From Phytophthora colocasiae (taxonomy: Eukaryota; Oomycota; Peronosporomycetes; Peronosporales; Peronosporaceae): 64,000 nucleotides of DNA. Where the stretch lies: NCBI GenBank assembly GCA_018806915.1, contig JAGKQI010000077.1:124001-188000 (forward strand). Direction: 5' to 3'. Shown piece after piece: positions 1 to 11,642 of the stretch (position 1 is its first letter; every line of letters starts with the position of its first letter). A model generated the notes under the pieces. That model was not told the DNA's origin and ran no database searches. It was given only the letters and a program-made list of their open reading frames with translations. The translations under genes were made by a program, and so were the position numbers.

Positions 1-135
1 GTCTCTGACATTGGGCCTGGCGAGGCCGAAACCTGTGCGACGGCACGTACTCCGTCGAGTGGAAGTTCGTCGACTATACGACGCCATCGTAAGGCCCTTT
101 GGGCGAGACGCTGTGCGTCTGAGTCATCCGCGACG

Positions 136-1717
136 TTGAGTGCCGACGCACAGGAGGACTGTGGACAGCTATACACTCTGGTTGATGGAGTGGACGGCAG
201 TGCCGAAGGCAACGTCCTGCTGGACGGACTGCCGAGTGTTGACAAACTCCTTGAGCTAGAGGAGATGTCCTTCGCCGCCTTTGGCGATGCCTTGAAGGCT
301 GGCGAACTCGCCGAGGTGGTCATCGTTCGACCTGAGGAGGAGTTAAACTCGTCGTCCCTCGTTGACGAGTCCGTCTTGGCCGAAGTCAAGAAGGTGTTGA
401 ACGCCAGGAGTGGATCGGAGATCCTCAAGAATCCCTCGGATCCCTTCTACTCCTTGTTGAAGGAATATGGAGACGGCCTGCCTCCTGACCGAGGCGTTCG
501 TCATGAGATCGACTTAGTTCCCGGAACTAAATACTGCGTGACCCGGCAGTGGCCTCTTCCTAAAGAGCAATGCGACGTCATTGACGCCTTCTTCCGTGCG
601 AAGCACGCGGCGGGTCTCGTGCGCGAGAGCAAGTCTCCGCACTCCGCGCCAACGTTCTGTGTCAGAAAGCCGAATGGCAAGTGGCGTATCGTTCACGCTT
701 TTAACAAGCTCAACGCTGCCACGATTCCGGCGCAGACGCCGATTCCTAGGAAGGATGTTCTTCAGAACAACATGGTTGGTTGCACCATGTACAGCGCGCT
801 CGACTTAGTCGATGGCTACTATCAGCTGCTCATGCGAGCCAGTGATATTCCGTACAGCGGTGAGCACCCCGAGCGGTATGCTCTGGGAGTGGCTCGTCAT
901 GCCCCAAGGGCTGTCGAACGCGCCTGCAACGTTCAATCGTCTAGTGACGCAGTTGTTCAGGCCCCTGTGGGCATTCGAACAGACGTATTTTGACGACGTG
1001 TTCGTCCACAGTCGTGCTGAGCACGGAAAGACTGATGTCGAGGTACACGTGGAGCACGTACGAGCTGTGCTCGAGTGCATGCGCACGAACAAATTGTACG
1101 CCAACGCAGACAAGTGCGTCTTTGGCGCGGAAGAAATCCCCTTCCTAGGGTGCTTCATTGGGAAGATGGCCTTCGTGCTGATCCAGCAAAGGTCAAGGCC
1201 ATTGTGGACTGGCCGGTTCCCCTGAACCAGAAGGACTTGCGTAAGTGGCTTGGCTTGACCAATTACTTGCACAAGTACAGCGAACTACGCTGAGTTGGCT
1301 CGGCCACTGTCGGATCTCCTTAAGAAGGATGCCGAATGGGTAAGGCGTGCTGTGCACGAGAGTGCGTTCGCTCGTATCAAGGATAGCCTGCTTTAGACAC
1401 CGATACTGGCGTTGCCAGACCCCGATTGTCCGTACGCCTCGGACTTTGCCATCGGCAGTGCTTTGCTACAGGCGGACGCCGAAGGCCGCGAACGCATCTT
1501 TACGTTTGAGTATCGGCAGCTCAAGGCTGCAGATAAGAAATATCCAGTTCATGAGAAGGAGCTACTTGCGATGAAGTACACCCTCGTCAAATTCAGGGTT
1601 CACCTGCTCGGCTCCAAGCCGTTTGTGATCTACACGGATCATGCGTCACTACGCACAGCGACGCAGTCGCCTCACCTCTCGCAGAGGATGGCCCGATGGC
1701 TCTCCTTCTTTGCGGAG
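136..1717 (+). pseudogene. Gy-A pol fragment: RT to partial RNase H (forward arm)
   Basis: Broken reverse transcriptase and RNase H of a Ty3/gypsy pol. The frame from 136 carries the RT N-terminal part (LVPGTKYCVTRQWPLP, then the RT motif WRIVHAFNKLN and SALDLVDGYYQLL). The frame is lost near 830 and the catalytic YFDDVFVHS box (about 985-1010) is read from another frame. The thumb region (DLRKWLGLTNYLHKYS) and RNase H pieces (YTDHASLRTATQSPHLSQRM, about 1630-1690) follow in further frames. A TAG at about 1394 and several indels prevent expression. The forward homology stops at about 1717, in the middle of the RNase H C-terminal part, where the inverted copy begins. The frame from 136 opens at a TTG codon, so 136 is not a true start. 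Confidence 0.88.
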
Positions 1718-2651
1718 GCTTGAAGCAACGCGACACAAGAGTCGTCCTGAGCATACGCTGCTCGAACCATGTCCGTCACGGGCGACGTCACCGAGGTGAC
1801 ATGAGATAACTCATAGTCCGGGTGACGCGACAACGCGTCCGCGAGGACGTTCTGCCTGCAGGCTTGTACTTCACTTCGAAGTTATACTCTGCAAAGAAGG
1901 AGAGCCATCGGGCCATCCTCTGCGAGAGGTGAGGCGACTGCGTCGCTGTGCGTAGTGACGCATGATCCGTGTAGATCACAAACGGCTTGGAGCCGAGCAG
2001 GTGAACCCTGAATTTGACGAGGGTGTACTTCATCGCAAGTAGCTCCTTGTCATGAACTGGACAGTTCTTCTCAGCAGCCTAGAGCTGCCGAGACTCAAAC
2101 GCAATGACGCGTTCGCGCCCTTCGGCGTCCGCTTGTAGCAAAGCACTGCCGTTGGCAAAGTCCGAGGCGTCAGAGACGATCGGGGTCTGGCAACGCCAGT
2201 ATCGGTGCCTGAAGCAGGCTACCCTTTATACGAGCGAGCGCACGCTCGTGCTCAACACGCCACACCCATTCGGTATCCTTCTTAAGGAGATCCGTCATTA
2301 GCTGAGCCAACTCAGCGTAATTCTCGCTGTACTTGTGCAAGTAGTTGGTCAAGCCAAGCCACTTACGCAAGTCCTTCTGGTTCAGGGGAACCGGCCAGTC
2401 CACAATGGCCTCGACCTTTGCTGGATCAGCACGAAGGCCATGCTTCCCAATGAAGCACCCTAGGAAGGGGATTTCTTCCGCGCTTTAAAGACGCGCTTGT
2501 CCGCGTTGGCGTACAACTTGTTCGTGCGCATGCACTCGAGCACAGCTCGTACGTGCTCCACGTGTACCTCGACATCAGTCTTTCCGTGCTCAGCACGACT
2601 GTGGACGAACACGTCGTCAAAATACGTCTGTGCGAATGCCCACAGGGGCCT
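1718..2651 (-). pseudogene. Gy-A pol fragment, inverted arm
   Basis: Reverse-complement copy of Gy-A pol, matching about 13770-14727 of the full-length unit. On the minus strand it reads the RT region after the catalytic box, the thumb, RNase H (YTDHASLRTATQ at about 1950-1990) and the first part of the RNase H-integrase linker. Bases 1718-1886 have no counterpart in the forward arm and form the spacer. From 1887 to 2650 the sequence is the reverse complement of about 963-1717. The arm ends abruptly at CACAGGGGCC, directly before the LTR start at 2652. Frameshifts and stops make it non-coding. Confidence 0.88.
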
Positions 2652-3036
2652 TGTAACGCGGATGTTACACGAATGTTTCTTGTTGGTGTGTGACACACGT
2701 TAATACATTTATGTGGGTACATAATGGTGTGGCACACACGAGTAGATACGTAGATGACCTCAGAGCCTCACGTTGCATTTTGATTCGGATTTAGTATATA
2801 TGATACTAAATCCGTGACATTTAGGATTAGGGCAGATAAAGTCAATAAAAATCAGTTTGCATTTTACATAGTTAGTGTTAGTTCTTTATTATAGGGACAC
2901 TGACTCTGTGAGTCCCGTATTTAGTGGACTACTGGGTTCTTGTATTGAACCGAAGGCTAGCGCCTTGCAAGCGAGACTCTACGAGTCAACTAAACTTCCT
3001 CTGTGCGGTGGTGCACACCTACGCAGCCCCGCTGCA
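2652..3036 (+). repeat. Gy-A LTR, subtype A (unit 2)
   Basis: 385-bp LTR bounded by TG...CA (TGTAACGCGG...CCCCGCTGCA). It begins with the inverted repeat TGTAAC-6 nt-GTTACA. It holds a 12-bp-arm palindrome (CGGATTTAGTAT, 5-nt loop, ATACTAAATCCG at 2786-2814) and further short hairpins. A TGG primer-binding site follows directly. The right part matches the LTRs at 17829 and 21194, but the first ~140 bp (U3) do not. Confidence 0.92.
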
Positions 3037-3038
3037 TC

Positions 3039-3055
3039 TGGTAGCACTTGTAGTC
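3039..3055 (+). other. Primer-binding site, TGGTAGCACTTGTAGTC
   Basis: Starts 2 bases after the LTR end, as expected for minus-strand priming. Its complement ends in CCA, as a tRNA 3' end does. The same site follows the LTRs at 6910, 11204, 21194 and 25087 (one extra T in the last), and the minus-strand LTR at 55861. I could not identify the tRNA. Confidence 0.8.
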
Positions 3056-3093
3056 AATCCAACTCCTGAGTCGAAGACTGTTTCTCTGTGAAA

Positions 3094-4045
3094 ATGGAGC
3101 AAGAAGTATACGCTCACTTGACTCCGAGTCAGCGGGATACGCTTAATAAGCTTACGTCCTTGCTAGGCTCTGAAGGTATGGCGCACCTCGCGTCTCAAGG
3201 GCCGGAGGCCGTCAACGCGCGCCTGGAGGCATTTGCCTCGTACGAGAACGCTCTCGTTGAGCACATTCAGGGGGAATGTAAAAGGGGCCGCCTCTGCTCC
3301 GAGAGCTAAGCCCGTCACGCCCAGCGTGAAGACCTTTCACGGGCACGAAGGAGAGAACCTCCTGTTGTGGACCCGAGAGGTCGAAATGGCCATGGGGACC
3401 GCTATGCTCCAGTTGGAAGGCCAACGTATGGCGTTCGCCATCTCTAAGCTTGAAGGGCGAGCACGAGAATGGGCCTTGACGTCTGGGACGTCGGTAGAAA
3501 TGGCCTTCCCCACTTGGGGTGAGCTTAAGGCCAAGCTTACGCAAGTGTTTGCTCCGCCTAACCAGGCGTATCGCGTGCGGTCACGCTTCCTTGCTTGCCG
3601 ACAGGGCAAGAAGGACCTGGTGGACTATGTCCAAGAGCTGCGCACGCTCATTGCCGGTATGGCTGCCGACCCTCTACCTGAGGTGGTCACCGTGACCATC
3701 TTCATGGAAGGTTTACGAGCTGGCGTGGCCAGGACGGAGGCATTCCGTCAGAATCCTCGCACCTTCGAGGACGCTGCCAGCGTGGCATTGAATGCCGAAC
3801 ACAACTTTAAGTTGTCGAGGGTCGGTGCTAACAGCACAGGGTCCGGGGGACCCGAGCCCATGGACCTCAGCTATGCTGAAGATGAAGTAGCCGAGCTACG
3901 AGCTGCGGTGCAGCGTATGAGCACCCGCCGGTGCTACACGTGTGGTAGGCCCACACATCTGAGGCCCAACTGCTCTCTGCGCAAAGAGCGCGCCGGCCAG
4001 AATCGCCGCAACCCTGCCGCGGGTCCCGCTTTGGGCTCTGCCTAG
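3094..4045 (+). pseudogene. Gy-A gag, unit 2
   Basis: Capsid-nucleocapsid protein of the element, which would assemble virus-like particles. ATG at 3094 starts MEQEVYAHLTPSQ. The frame is lost at about 3275 by a 1-base insertion (GGGGGAATG against GCGGAATG in the copy at 21830). The rest is read in the frame open to 4045: a retrotransposon gag domain ([18 protein letters not shown] to FMEGLRAGVARTEAF) and a zinc knuckle, C-X2-C-X4-H-X4-C, at about 3932-3975. The tail differs from other copies: a change near 4040 makes an early TAG. The motif GPEPMDL before the knuckle is shared with Gy-B gag. Confidence 0.88.
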
Positions 4046-4386
4046 AAACAACGGCTCCCAGTAGACGCGGGGCGGTCTACTGGGGAAGAACTGAGTTCTG
4101 CAGTGTGTGGGCAAAGCCCACGTAATCCCTGTGGGGCGGCACGTACTCCGCCGAGCGTAAACCAAGTAATCTCTGAGTGTATCTGACACTGGACCAACTA
4201 CGGTCATTGATTGTGCAGTGGCACGTACTCCGACCGAGTTGATCGCTGAGTGTCTCTGACATTGGGCCTGGCGAGGCCGAAACCTGTGCGACGGCACGTA
4301 CTCCGTCGAGTGGAAGTTCGTCGACTATACGACGCCATCGTAAGGCCCTTTGGGCGAGACGCTGTGCGTCTGAGTCATCCGCGACG
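4046..4386 (+). other. Gag-pol spacer with protease deleted; hairpin-rich
   Basis: In the copy at 22640-23288 this place holds an aspartic protease. Here the sequence jumps from GTTCTGCAGTG straight to TGTGGGCAAAGCCCACG, so about 620 bases including the whole protease are missing. The same deletion is present in all array units. What remains is a run of short hairpins, including GTGGGC-aaa-GCCCAC, GGCGG-cacgtact-CCGCC and CGACGG-cacgtact-CCGTCG. Confidence 0.85.
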
Positions 4387-5974
4387 TTGAGTGCCGACGC
4401 ACAGGAGGACTGTGGACAGCTATACACTCTGGTTGATGGAGTGGACGGCAGTGCCGAAGGCAACGTCCTGCTGGACGGACTGCCGAGTGTTGACAAACTC
4501 CTTGAGCTAGAGGAGATGTCCTTCGCCGCCTTTGGCGATGCCTTGAAGGCTGGCGAACTCGCCGAGGTGGTCATCGTTCGACCTGAGGAGGAGTTAAACT
4601 CGTCGTCCCTCGTTGACGAGTCCGTCTTGGCCGAAGTCAAGAAGGTGTTGAACGCCAGGAGTGGATCGGAGATCCTCAAGAATCCCTCGGATCCCTTCTA
4701 CTCCTTGTTGAAGGAATATGGAGACGGCCTGCCTCCTGACCGAGGCGTTCGTCATGAGATCGACTTAGTTCCCGGAACTAAATACTGCGTGACCCGGCAG
4801 TGGCCTCTTCCTAAAGAGCAATGCGACGTCATTGACGCCTTCTTCCGTGCGAAGCACGCGGCGGGTCTCGTGCGCGAGAGCAAGTCTCCGCACTCCGCGC
4901 CAACGTTCTGTGTCAGAAAGCCGAATGGCAAGTGGCGTATCGTTCACGCTTTTAACAAGCTCAACGCTGCCACGATTCCGGCGCAGACGCCGATTCCTAG
5001 GAAGGATGTTCTTCAGAACAACATGGTTGGTTGCACCATGTACAGCGCGCTCGACTTAGTCGATGGCTACTATCAGCTGCCTGGCGCGAGCCAGTGATAT
5101 TCCGTACAGCGGTGAGCACCCCGAGCGGTATGCTCTGGGAGTGGCTCGTCATGCCCCAAGGGCTGTCGAACGCGCCTGCAACGTTCAATCGTCTAGTGAC
5201 GCAGTTGTTCAGGCCCCTGTGGATCTGTTCGAACAGACGTATTTTGACGACGTGTTCGTCCACAGTCGTGCTGAGCACGGAAAGACTGATGTCGAGGTAC
5301 ACGTGGAGCACGTACGAGCTGTGCTCGAGTGCATGCGCACGAACAAATTGTACGCCAACGCAGACAAGTGCGTCTTTGGCGCGGAAGAAATCCCCTTCCT
5401 AGGGTGCTTCATTGGGAAGATGGCCTTCGTGCTGATCCAGCAAAGGTCAAGGCCATTGTGGACTGGCCGGTTCCCCTGAACCAGAAGGACTTGCGTAAGT
5501 GGCTTGGCTTGACCAACTACTTGCACAAGTACAGCGAGAACTACGCTGAGTTGGCTCGGCCACTGTCGGATCTCCTTAAGAAGGATGCCGAATGGGTATG
5601 GCGTGCTGTGCACGAGAGTGCGTTCGCTCGTATCAAGGATAGCCTGCTTTAGACACCGATACTGGCGTTGCCAGACCCCGATTGTCCGTACGCCTCGGAC
5701 TTTGCCATCGGCAGTGCTTTGCTACAGGCGGACGCCGAAGGCCGCGAACGCATCTTTACGTTTGAGTATCGGCAGCTCAAGGCTGCAGATAAGAAATATC
5801 CAGTTCATGAGAAGGAGCTACTTGCGATGAAGTACACCCTCGTCAAATTCAGGGGATCACCTGCTCGGCTCCAAGCCGTTTGTGATCTACACGGATCATG
5901 CGTCACTACGCACAGCGACGCAGTCGCCTCACCTCTCGCAGAGGATGGCCCGATGGCTCTCCTTCTTTGCGGAG
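4387..5974 (+). pseudogene. Gy-A pol fragment: RT to partial RNase H, unit 2 forward arm
   Basis: Near-identical to 136-1717 but with its own indels. RT is open to about 5097, then shifts where CTGCCTGGCGCGAG replaces CTGCTCATGCGAG. A second patch reads CCTGTGGATCTGTTCG in place of CCTGTGGGCATTCG near 5217. The catalytic YFDD box lies at about 5239-5250. RNase H pieces continue to 5974, where the inverted arm starts. Not translatable as one protein. Confidence 0.88.
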
Positions 5975-6909
5975 GCTTGAAGCAACGCGACACAAGAGTC
6001 GTCCTGAGCATACGCTGCTCGAACCATGTCCTTTACGGGCGACGTCACCGAGGTGACATGAGATAACTCATAGTCCGGGCGACGCGACAACGCGTCCGCG
6101 AGGACGTTCTGCCTGCAGGCTTGTACTTCACTTCGAAGTTATACTCTGCAAAGAAGGAGAGCCATCGGGCCATCCTCTGCGAGAGGTGAGGCGACTGCGT
6201 CGCTGTGCGTAGTGACGCATGATCCGTGTAGATCACAAACGGCTTGGAGCCGAGCAGGTGATCCCCTGAATTTGACGAGGGTGTACTTCATCGCAAGTAG
6301 CTCCTTCTCATGAACTGGATATTTCTTATCTGCAGCCTTGAGCTGCCGATACTCAAACGCAATGACGCGTTCGCGCCCTTCGGCGTCCGCTTGTAGCAAA
6401 GCACTGCCGTTGGCAAAGTCCGAGGCGTCAGAGACGATCGGGGTCTGGCAACGCCAGTATCGGTGCCTGAAGCAGGCTACCCTTTATACGAGCGAGCGCA
6501 CGCTCGTGCTCAACACGCCACACCCATTCGGTATCCTTCTTAAGGAGATCCGTCATTAGCTGAGCCAACTCAGCGTAATTCTCGCTGTACTTGTGCAAGT
6601 AGTTGGTCAAGCCAAGCCACTTACGCAAGTCCTTCTGGTTCAGGGGAACCGGCCAGTCCACAATGGCCTCGACCTTTGCTGGATCAGCACGAAGGCCATG
6701 CTTCCCAATGAAGCACCCTAGGAAGGGGATTTCTTCCGCGCTTTAAAGACGCGCTTGTCCGCGTTGGCGTACAACTTGTTCGTGCGCATGCACTCGAGCA
6801 CAGCTCGTACGTGCTCCACGTGTACCTCGACATCAGTCTTTCCGTGCTCAGCACGACTGTGGACGAACACGTCGTCAAAATACGTCTGTGCGAATGCCCA
6901 CAGGGGCCT
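5975..6909 (-). pseudogene. Gy-A pol fragment, inverted arm, unit 2
   Basis: Same inverted RNase H-RT segment as 1718-2651, ending flush against the LTR at 6910. Identity to the unit 1 arm is very high, with only scattered substitutions and small indels. Non-coding because of frameshifts. Confidence 0.88.
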
Positions 6910-7291
6910 TGTAACGCGGATGTTACACGAATGTTTCTTGTTGGTGTGTGACACACGTTAATACATTTATGTGGGTACATAATGGTGTGGCACACACGAG
7001 TAGATACGTAGATGACCTCAGAGCCTCACGTTGCATTTTGATTCGGATTTAGTATATATGATACTAAATCCGTGACATTTAGGATTAGGGCAGATAAAGT
7101 CAATAAAAATCAGTTTGCATTTTACATAGTTAGTGTTAGTTCTTTATTATAGGGACACTGACTCTGTGAGTCCCGTATTTAGTGGACTACTGGGTTCTTG
7201 TATTGAACCGAAGGCTAGCGCCTTGCAAGCGAGACTCTACGAGTCAACTAAACTTCCTCTGTGCGGTGCACACCTACGCAGCCCCGCTGCA
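6910..7291 (+). repeat. Gy-A LTR, subtype A (unit 3)
   Basis: 382-bp copy of the LTR at 2652, with the same TGTAACGCGGATGTTACA start, internal palindrome and CCCCGCTGCA end. It lacks the 3-base GGT duplication seen near 3010. The primer-binding site follows at 7294. Confidence 0.92.
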
Positions 7292-7348
7292 TCTGGTAGC
7301 ACTTGTAGTCAATCCAACTCCTGAGTCGAAGACTGTTTCTCTGTGAAA

Positions 7349-8318
7349 ATGGAGCAAGAAGTATACGCTCACTTGACTCCGAGTCAGCGGGATACGCTTA
7401 ATAAGCTTACGTCCTTGCTAGGCTCTGAAGGTATGGCGCACCTCGCGTCTCAAGGGCCGGAGGCCGTCAACGCGCGCCTGGAGGCATTTGCCTCGTACGA
7501 GAACGCTCTCGTTGAGCACATTCAGGGGGAATGTAAAAGGGGCCGCCCCTGCTCCGAGAGCTAAGCCCGTCACGCCCAGCGTGAAGACCTTTCACGGGCA
7601 CGAAGGAGAGAACCTCCTGTTGTGGACCCGAGAGGTCGAAATGGCCATGGGGACCGCTATGCTCCAGTTGGAAGGCCAACGTATGGCGTTCGCCATCTCT
7701 AAGCTTGAAGGGCGAGCACGAGAATGGGCCTTGACGTCTGGGACGTCGGTAGAAATGGCCTTCCCCACTTGGGGTGAGCTTAAGGCCAAGCTTACGCAAG
7801 TGTTTGCTCCGCCTAACCAGGCGTATCGCGTGCGGTCACGCTTCCTTGCTTGCCGACAGGGCAAGAAGGACCTGGTGGACTATGTCCAAGAGCTGCGCAC
7901 GCTCATTGCCATGGCTGCCGATCCTCTACCTGAGGTGGTTACCGTGACCATCTTCATGGAAGGTTTACGAGCTGGCGTGGCCAGGACGGAGGCATTCCGT
8001 CAGAATCCTCGCACCTTCGAGGACGCTGCCAGCGTGGCATTGAATGCCGAACACAACTTTAAGTTGTCGAGGGTCGGTGCTAACAGCACAGGGTCCGGGG
8101 GATCCGAGCCCATGGACCTCAGCTATGCTGAAGATGAAGTAGCCGAGCTACGAGCTGCGGTGCAGCGTATGAGCACCCGCCGGTGCTACACGTGTGGTAG
8201 GCCCACACATCTGAGGCCCAACTGCTCTCTGCGCAAAGAGCGCGCCGGCCAGAATCGCCGCAACCCTGCCGCGGGTCCCGCTTTGGGCTCTGCCCAGGGA
8301 AACAACGGCTCCCAGTAG
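7349..8318 (+). pseudogene. Gy-A gag, unit 3
   Basis: ATG at 7349. It has the same early +1 frameshift as in unit 2 (about 7530), after which the gag domain and the CYTC...H...C zinc knuckle are open to the normal stop at 8316-8318 (…NNGSQ). Compared with unit 2, one codon is missing at the ALIAGMAAD stretch (ALIAMAAD-like). The frameshift shared by every array unit shows that it predates the tandem amplification. Confidence 0.88.
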
Positions 8319-8640
8319 ACGCGGGGCGGTCTACTGGGGAAGAACTGAGTTCTGCAGTGTGTGGGCAAAGCCCACGTAATCCCTGTGGGGCGGCACGTAC
8401 TCCGCCGAGCGTAAACCAAGTAATCTCTGAGTGTATCTGACACTGGACCAACTACGGTCATTGATTGTGCAGTGGCACGTACTCCGACCGAGTTGATCGC
8501 TGAGTGTCTCTGACATTGGGCCTGGCGAGGCCGAAACCTGTGCGACGGCACGTACTCCGTCGAGTGGAAGTTCGTCGACTATACGACGCCATCGTAAGGC
8601 CCTTTGGGCGAGACGCTGTGCGTCTGAGTCATCCGCGACG
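8319..8640 (+). other. Gag-pol spacer with protease deleted, unit 3
   Basis: Same protease deletion and hairpin series as 4046-4386. No ORF of its own. Confidence 0.82.
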
Positions 8641-10225
8641 TTGAGTGCCGACGCACAGGAGGACTGTGGACAGCTATACACTCTGGTTGATGGAGTGGAC
8701 GGCAGTGCCGAAGGCAACGTCCTGCTGGACGGACTGCCGAGTGTTGACAAACTCCTTGAGCTAGAGGAGATGTCCTTCGCCGCCTTTGGCGATGCCTTGA
8801 AGGCTGGCGAACTCGCCGAGGTGGTCATCGTTCGACCTGAGGAGGAGTTAAACTCGTCGTCCCTCGTTGACGAGTCCGTCTTGGCCGAAGTCAAGAAGGT
8901 GTTGAACGCCAGGAGTGGATCGGAGATCCTCAAGAATCCCTCGGATCCCTTCTACCCTTGTTGAAGGAATATGGAGACGGCCTGCCTCCCTGACCGAGGC
9001 GTTCGTCATGAGATCGACTTAGTTCCCGGAACTAAATACTGCGTGACCCGGCAGTGGCCTCTTCCTAAAGAGCAATGCGACGTCATTGACGCCTTCTTCC
9101 GTGCGAAGCACGCGGCGGGTCTCGTGCGCGAGAGCAAGTCTCCGCACTCCGCGCCAACGTTCTGTGTCAGAAAGCCGAATGGCAAGTGGCGTATCGTTCA
9201 CGCTTTTAACAAGCTCAACGCTGCCACGATTCCGGCGCAGACGCCGATTCCTAGGAAGGATGTTCTTCAGAACAACATGGTTGGTTGCACCATGTACAGC
9301 GCGCTCGACTTAGTCGATGGCTACTATCAGCTGCTCATGCGAGCCAGTGATATTCCGTACAGCGGTGAGCACCCCGAGCGGTATGCTCTGGGAGTGGCTC
9401 GTCATGCCCCAAGGGCTGTCGAACGCGCCTGCAACGTTCAATCGTCTAGTGACGCAGTTGTTCAGGCCCCTGTGGGCATTCGAACAGACGTATTTTGACG
9501 ACGTGTTCGTCCACAGTCGTGCTGAGCACGGAAAGACTGATGTCGAGGTACACGTGGAGCACGTACGAGCTGTGCTCGAGTGCATGCGCACGAACAAATT
9601 GTACGCCAACGCAGACAAGTGCGTCTTTGGCGCGGAAGAAATCCCCTTCCTAGGGTGCTTCATTGGGAAGATGGCCTTCGTGCTGATCCAGCAAAGGTCA
9701 AGGCCATTGTGGACTGGCCGGTTCCCCTGAACCAGAAGGACTTGCGTAAGTGGCTTGGCTTGACCAACTACTTGCACAAGTACAGCGAGAACTACGCTGA
9801 GTTGGCTCGGCCACTGTCGGATCTCCTTAAGAAGGATGCCGAATGGGTATGGCGTGCTGTGCACGAGAGTGCGTTCGCTCGTATCAAGGATAGCCTGCTT
9901 TAGACACCGATACTGGCGTTGCCAGACCCCGATTGTCCGTACGCCTCGGACTTTGCCATCGGCAGTGCTTTGCTACAGGCGGACGCCGAAGGCCGCGAAC
10001 GCATCTTTACGTTTGAGTATCGGCAGCTCAAGGCTGCAGAGAAGAAATATCCAGTTCATGAGAAGGAGCTACTTGCGATGAAGTACACCCTCGTCAAATT
10101 CAGGGGATCACCTGCTCGGCTCCAAGCCGTTTGTGATCTACACGGATCATGCGTCACTACGCACAGCGACGCAGTCGCCTCACCTCTCGCAGAGGATGGC
10201 CCGATGGCTCTCCTTCTTTGCGGAG
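8641..10225 (+). pseudogene. Gy-A pol fragment: RT to partial RNase H, unit 3 forward arm
   Basis: Copy of the forward pol arm. A private small deletion at about 8955 (TTCTACCCTTGTTG against TTCTACTCCTTGTTG) creates an early stop. RT resumes at about 8971 and is open to 9498, and the YFDD box follows in another frame at about 9490-9500. RNase H fragments continue to 10225. Confidence 0.87.
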
Positions 10226-11203
10226 GCTTGAAGCAACGCGACACAAGAGTCGTCCTGAGCATACGCTGCTCGAACCATGTCCGTCACGGGCGACGTCACC
10301 GAGGTGACATGAGATAACTCATAGTCCGGGCGACGCGACAACGCGTCCGCGAGGACGTTCTGCCTGCCAGGCTTGTACTTCACCTCGAAGTTATACTCTG
10401 CAAAGAAGGAGAGCCATCGGGCCATCCTCTGCGAGAGGTGAGGCGACTGCGTCGCTGTGCGTAGTGACGCATGATCCGTGTAGGCGAGGGTCTGAAACGG
10501 CTTGGAGCCGAGCAGGTGATCCCCTGAATTCATGAGCGAGGGTGTATGCTTCATCGCAAGCTCCTTCTCATGAACTGGATATTTCTTATCGCAGCCTGAG
10601 CTGCCGATACTCAAACGCAATGACGCGTTCGCGCCCTTCGGCGTCCGCTTGTAGCAAAGGTCACTGCCAGTATCTGGCAAAGTCCGAGGCGTCAGAGAAC
10701 TCGATCGAGTCTGGCAACGCCAGTATCGGTGCCTGAAGCAGGCTACCCTTTATACGAGACAGAGTCGCACGCTCGTGCTCAACACGCCACACCCATTCGG
10801 TATCCTTCTTAAGGAGATCCGTCAGCTGAGCCAACTTGCAGCGTAATTCTCGCTGTACTTGTGGCAAGTAGTTGGTCAAGCTGCAAGCGCACTTACATGC
10901 AAGTCCTTCTGTTTCAGGGGAACCGGCGAGTCCACAATGGCCTCGACCTTTGCTGCGATCAGCACGAAGGCCATGGTTCGTGATGAAGCACCGTCTTGAT
11001 GAGGATTTCTATCCGCGACGTTAAAGAAGCGTTTGTCCGCGTTGACGTACAACTATGTTCGTGCGCATGCACTCGAGCACAGCTCGTGCGCCTGCTCCAC
11101 GTGTACCTCGACATCAGTCTTTCTGGTGCTCATTGCAGTGTCTACGGCTGTGGACGAACACGTCGTCAAAATACAGTGTCTGTGCGAATGCCCACAGGGC
11201 CTA
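10226..11203 (-). pseudogene. Gy-A pol fragment, inverted arm, unit 3 (indel-rich)
   Basis: Inverted RNase H-RT segment homologous to 1718-2651 but much more diverged. From about 10480 to 11200 it carries many short insertions and deletions of 1-6 bases absent from the other two arms, while its own forward arm and LTR remain near-identical to theirs. It runs into the LTR at 11204. Confidence 0.82.
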
Positions 11204-11585
11204 TGTAACGCGGATGTTACACGAATGTTTCTTGTTGGTGTGTGACACACGTTAATACATTTATGTGGATACATAATGGTGTGGCACACACGAGTAGATA
11301 CGTAGATGACCTCAGAGCCTCATGTTGCATTTTGATTCGGATTTAGTATATATGATACTAAATCCGTGACATTTAGGATTAGGGCAGATAAAGTCAATAA
11401 AAATCAGTTTGCATTTTACATAGTTAGTGTTAGTCCTTTGTTATAGGGACACTTACTCTGTGAGTCCCGTATTTAGTGGACTACTGGGTTCTTGTATTGA
11501 ACCGAAGGCTAGCGCCTTGCAAGCGAGACTCTACGAGTCAACTAAACTTCCTCTGTGCGGTGCACACCTACGCAGCCCCGCTGCA
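11204..11585 (+). repeat. Gy-A LTR, subtype A (5' LTR of the long unit 4)
   Basis: 382-bp LTR with the same ends and inner palindrome as the other array LTRs. It is the 5' LTR of the long unit, yet its first ~140 bp do not match the LTR at 17829 that closes that unit. Confidence 0.9.
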
Positions 11586-11642
11586 TCTGGTAGCACTTGT
11601 AGTCAATCCAACTCCTGAGTCGAAGACTGTTTCTCTGTGAGA

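Larger units (their letters stand above)
1..2651. mobile_element. Gy-A array, unit 1 (right part only)
   Basis: The window opens inside a tandem unit of a Ty3/gypsy element. From the left edge the unit contains the stretch before pol, a forward pol fragment (to 1717) and then an inverted pol fragment (1718-2651) that runs directly into the next LTR at 2652. The same order recurs twice more at near identity: the in-frame residues MSADAQEDCG are encoded at 136, 4387 and 8641, a spacing of 4251 and 4254 bases. The left LTR and gag of this unit lie outside the window. Confidence 0.9.

Noticed and set aside
514..1272. Open frames opposite to the forward Gy-A pol arms (and at 4765, 9019, 13327, 23945)
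   Set aside because: They are antisense shadows of RT coding sequence with no domain or layout of their own, and they recur only because the RT copies recur.
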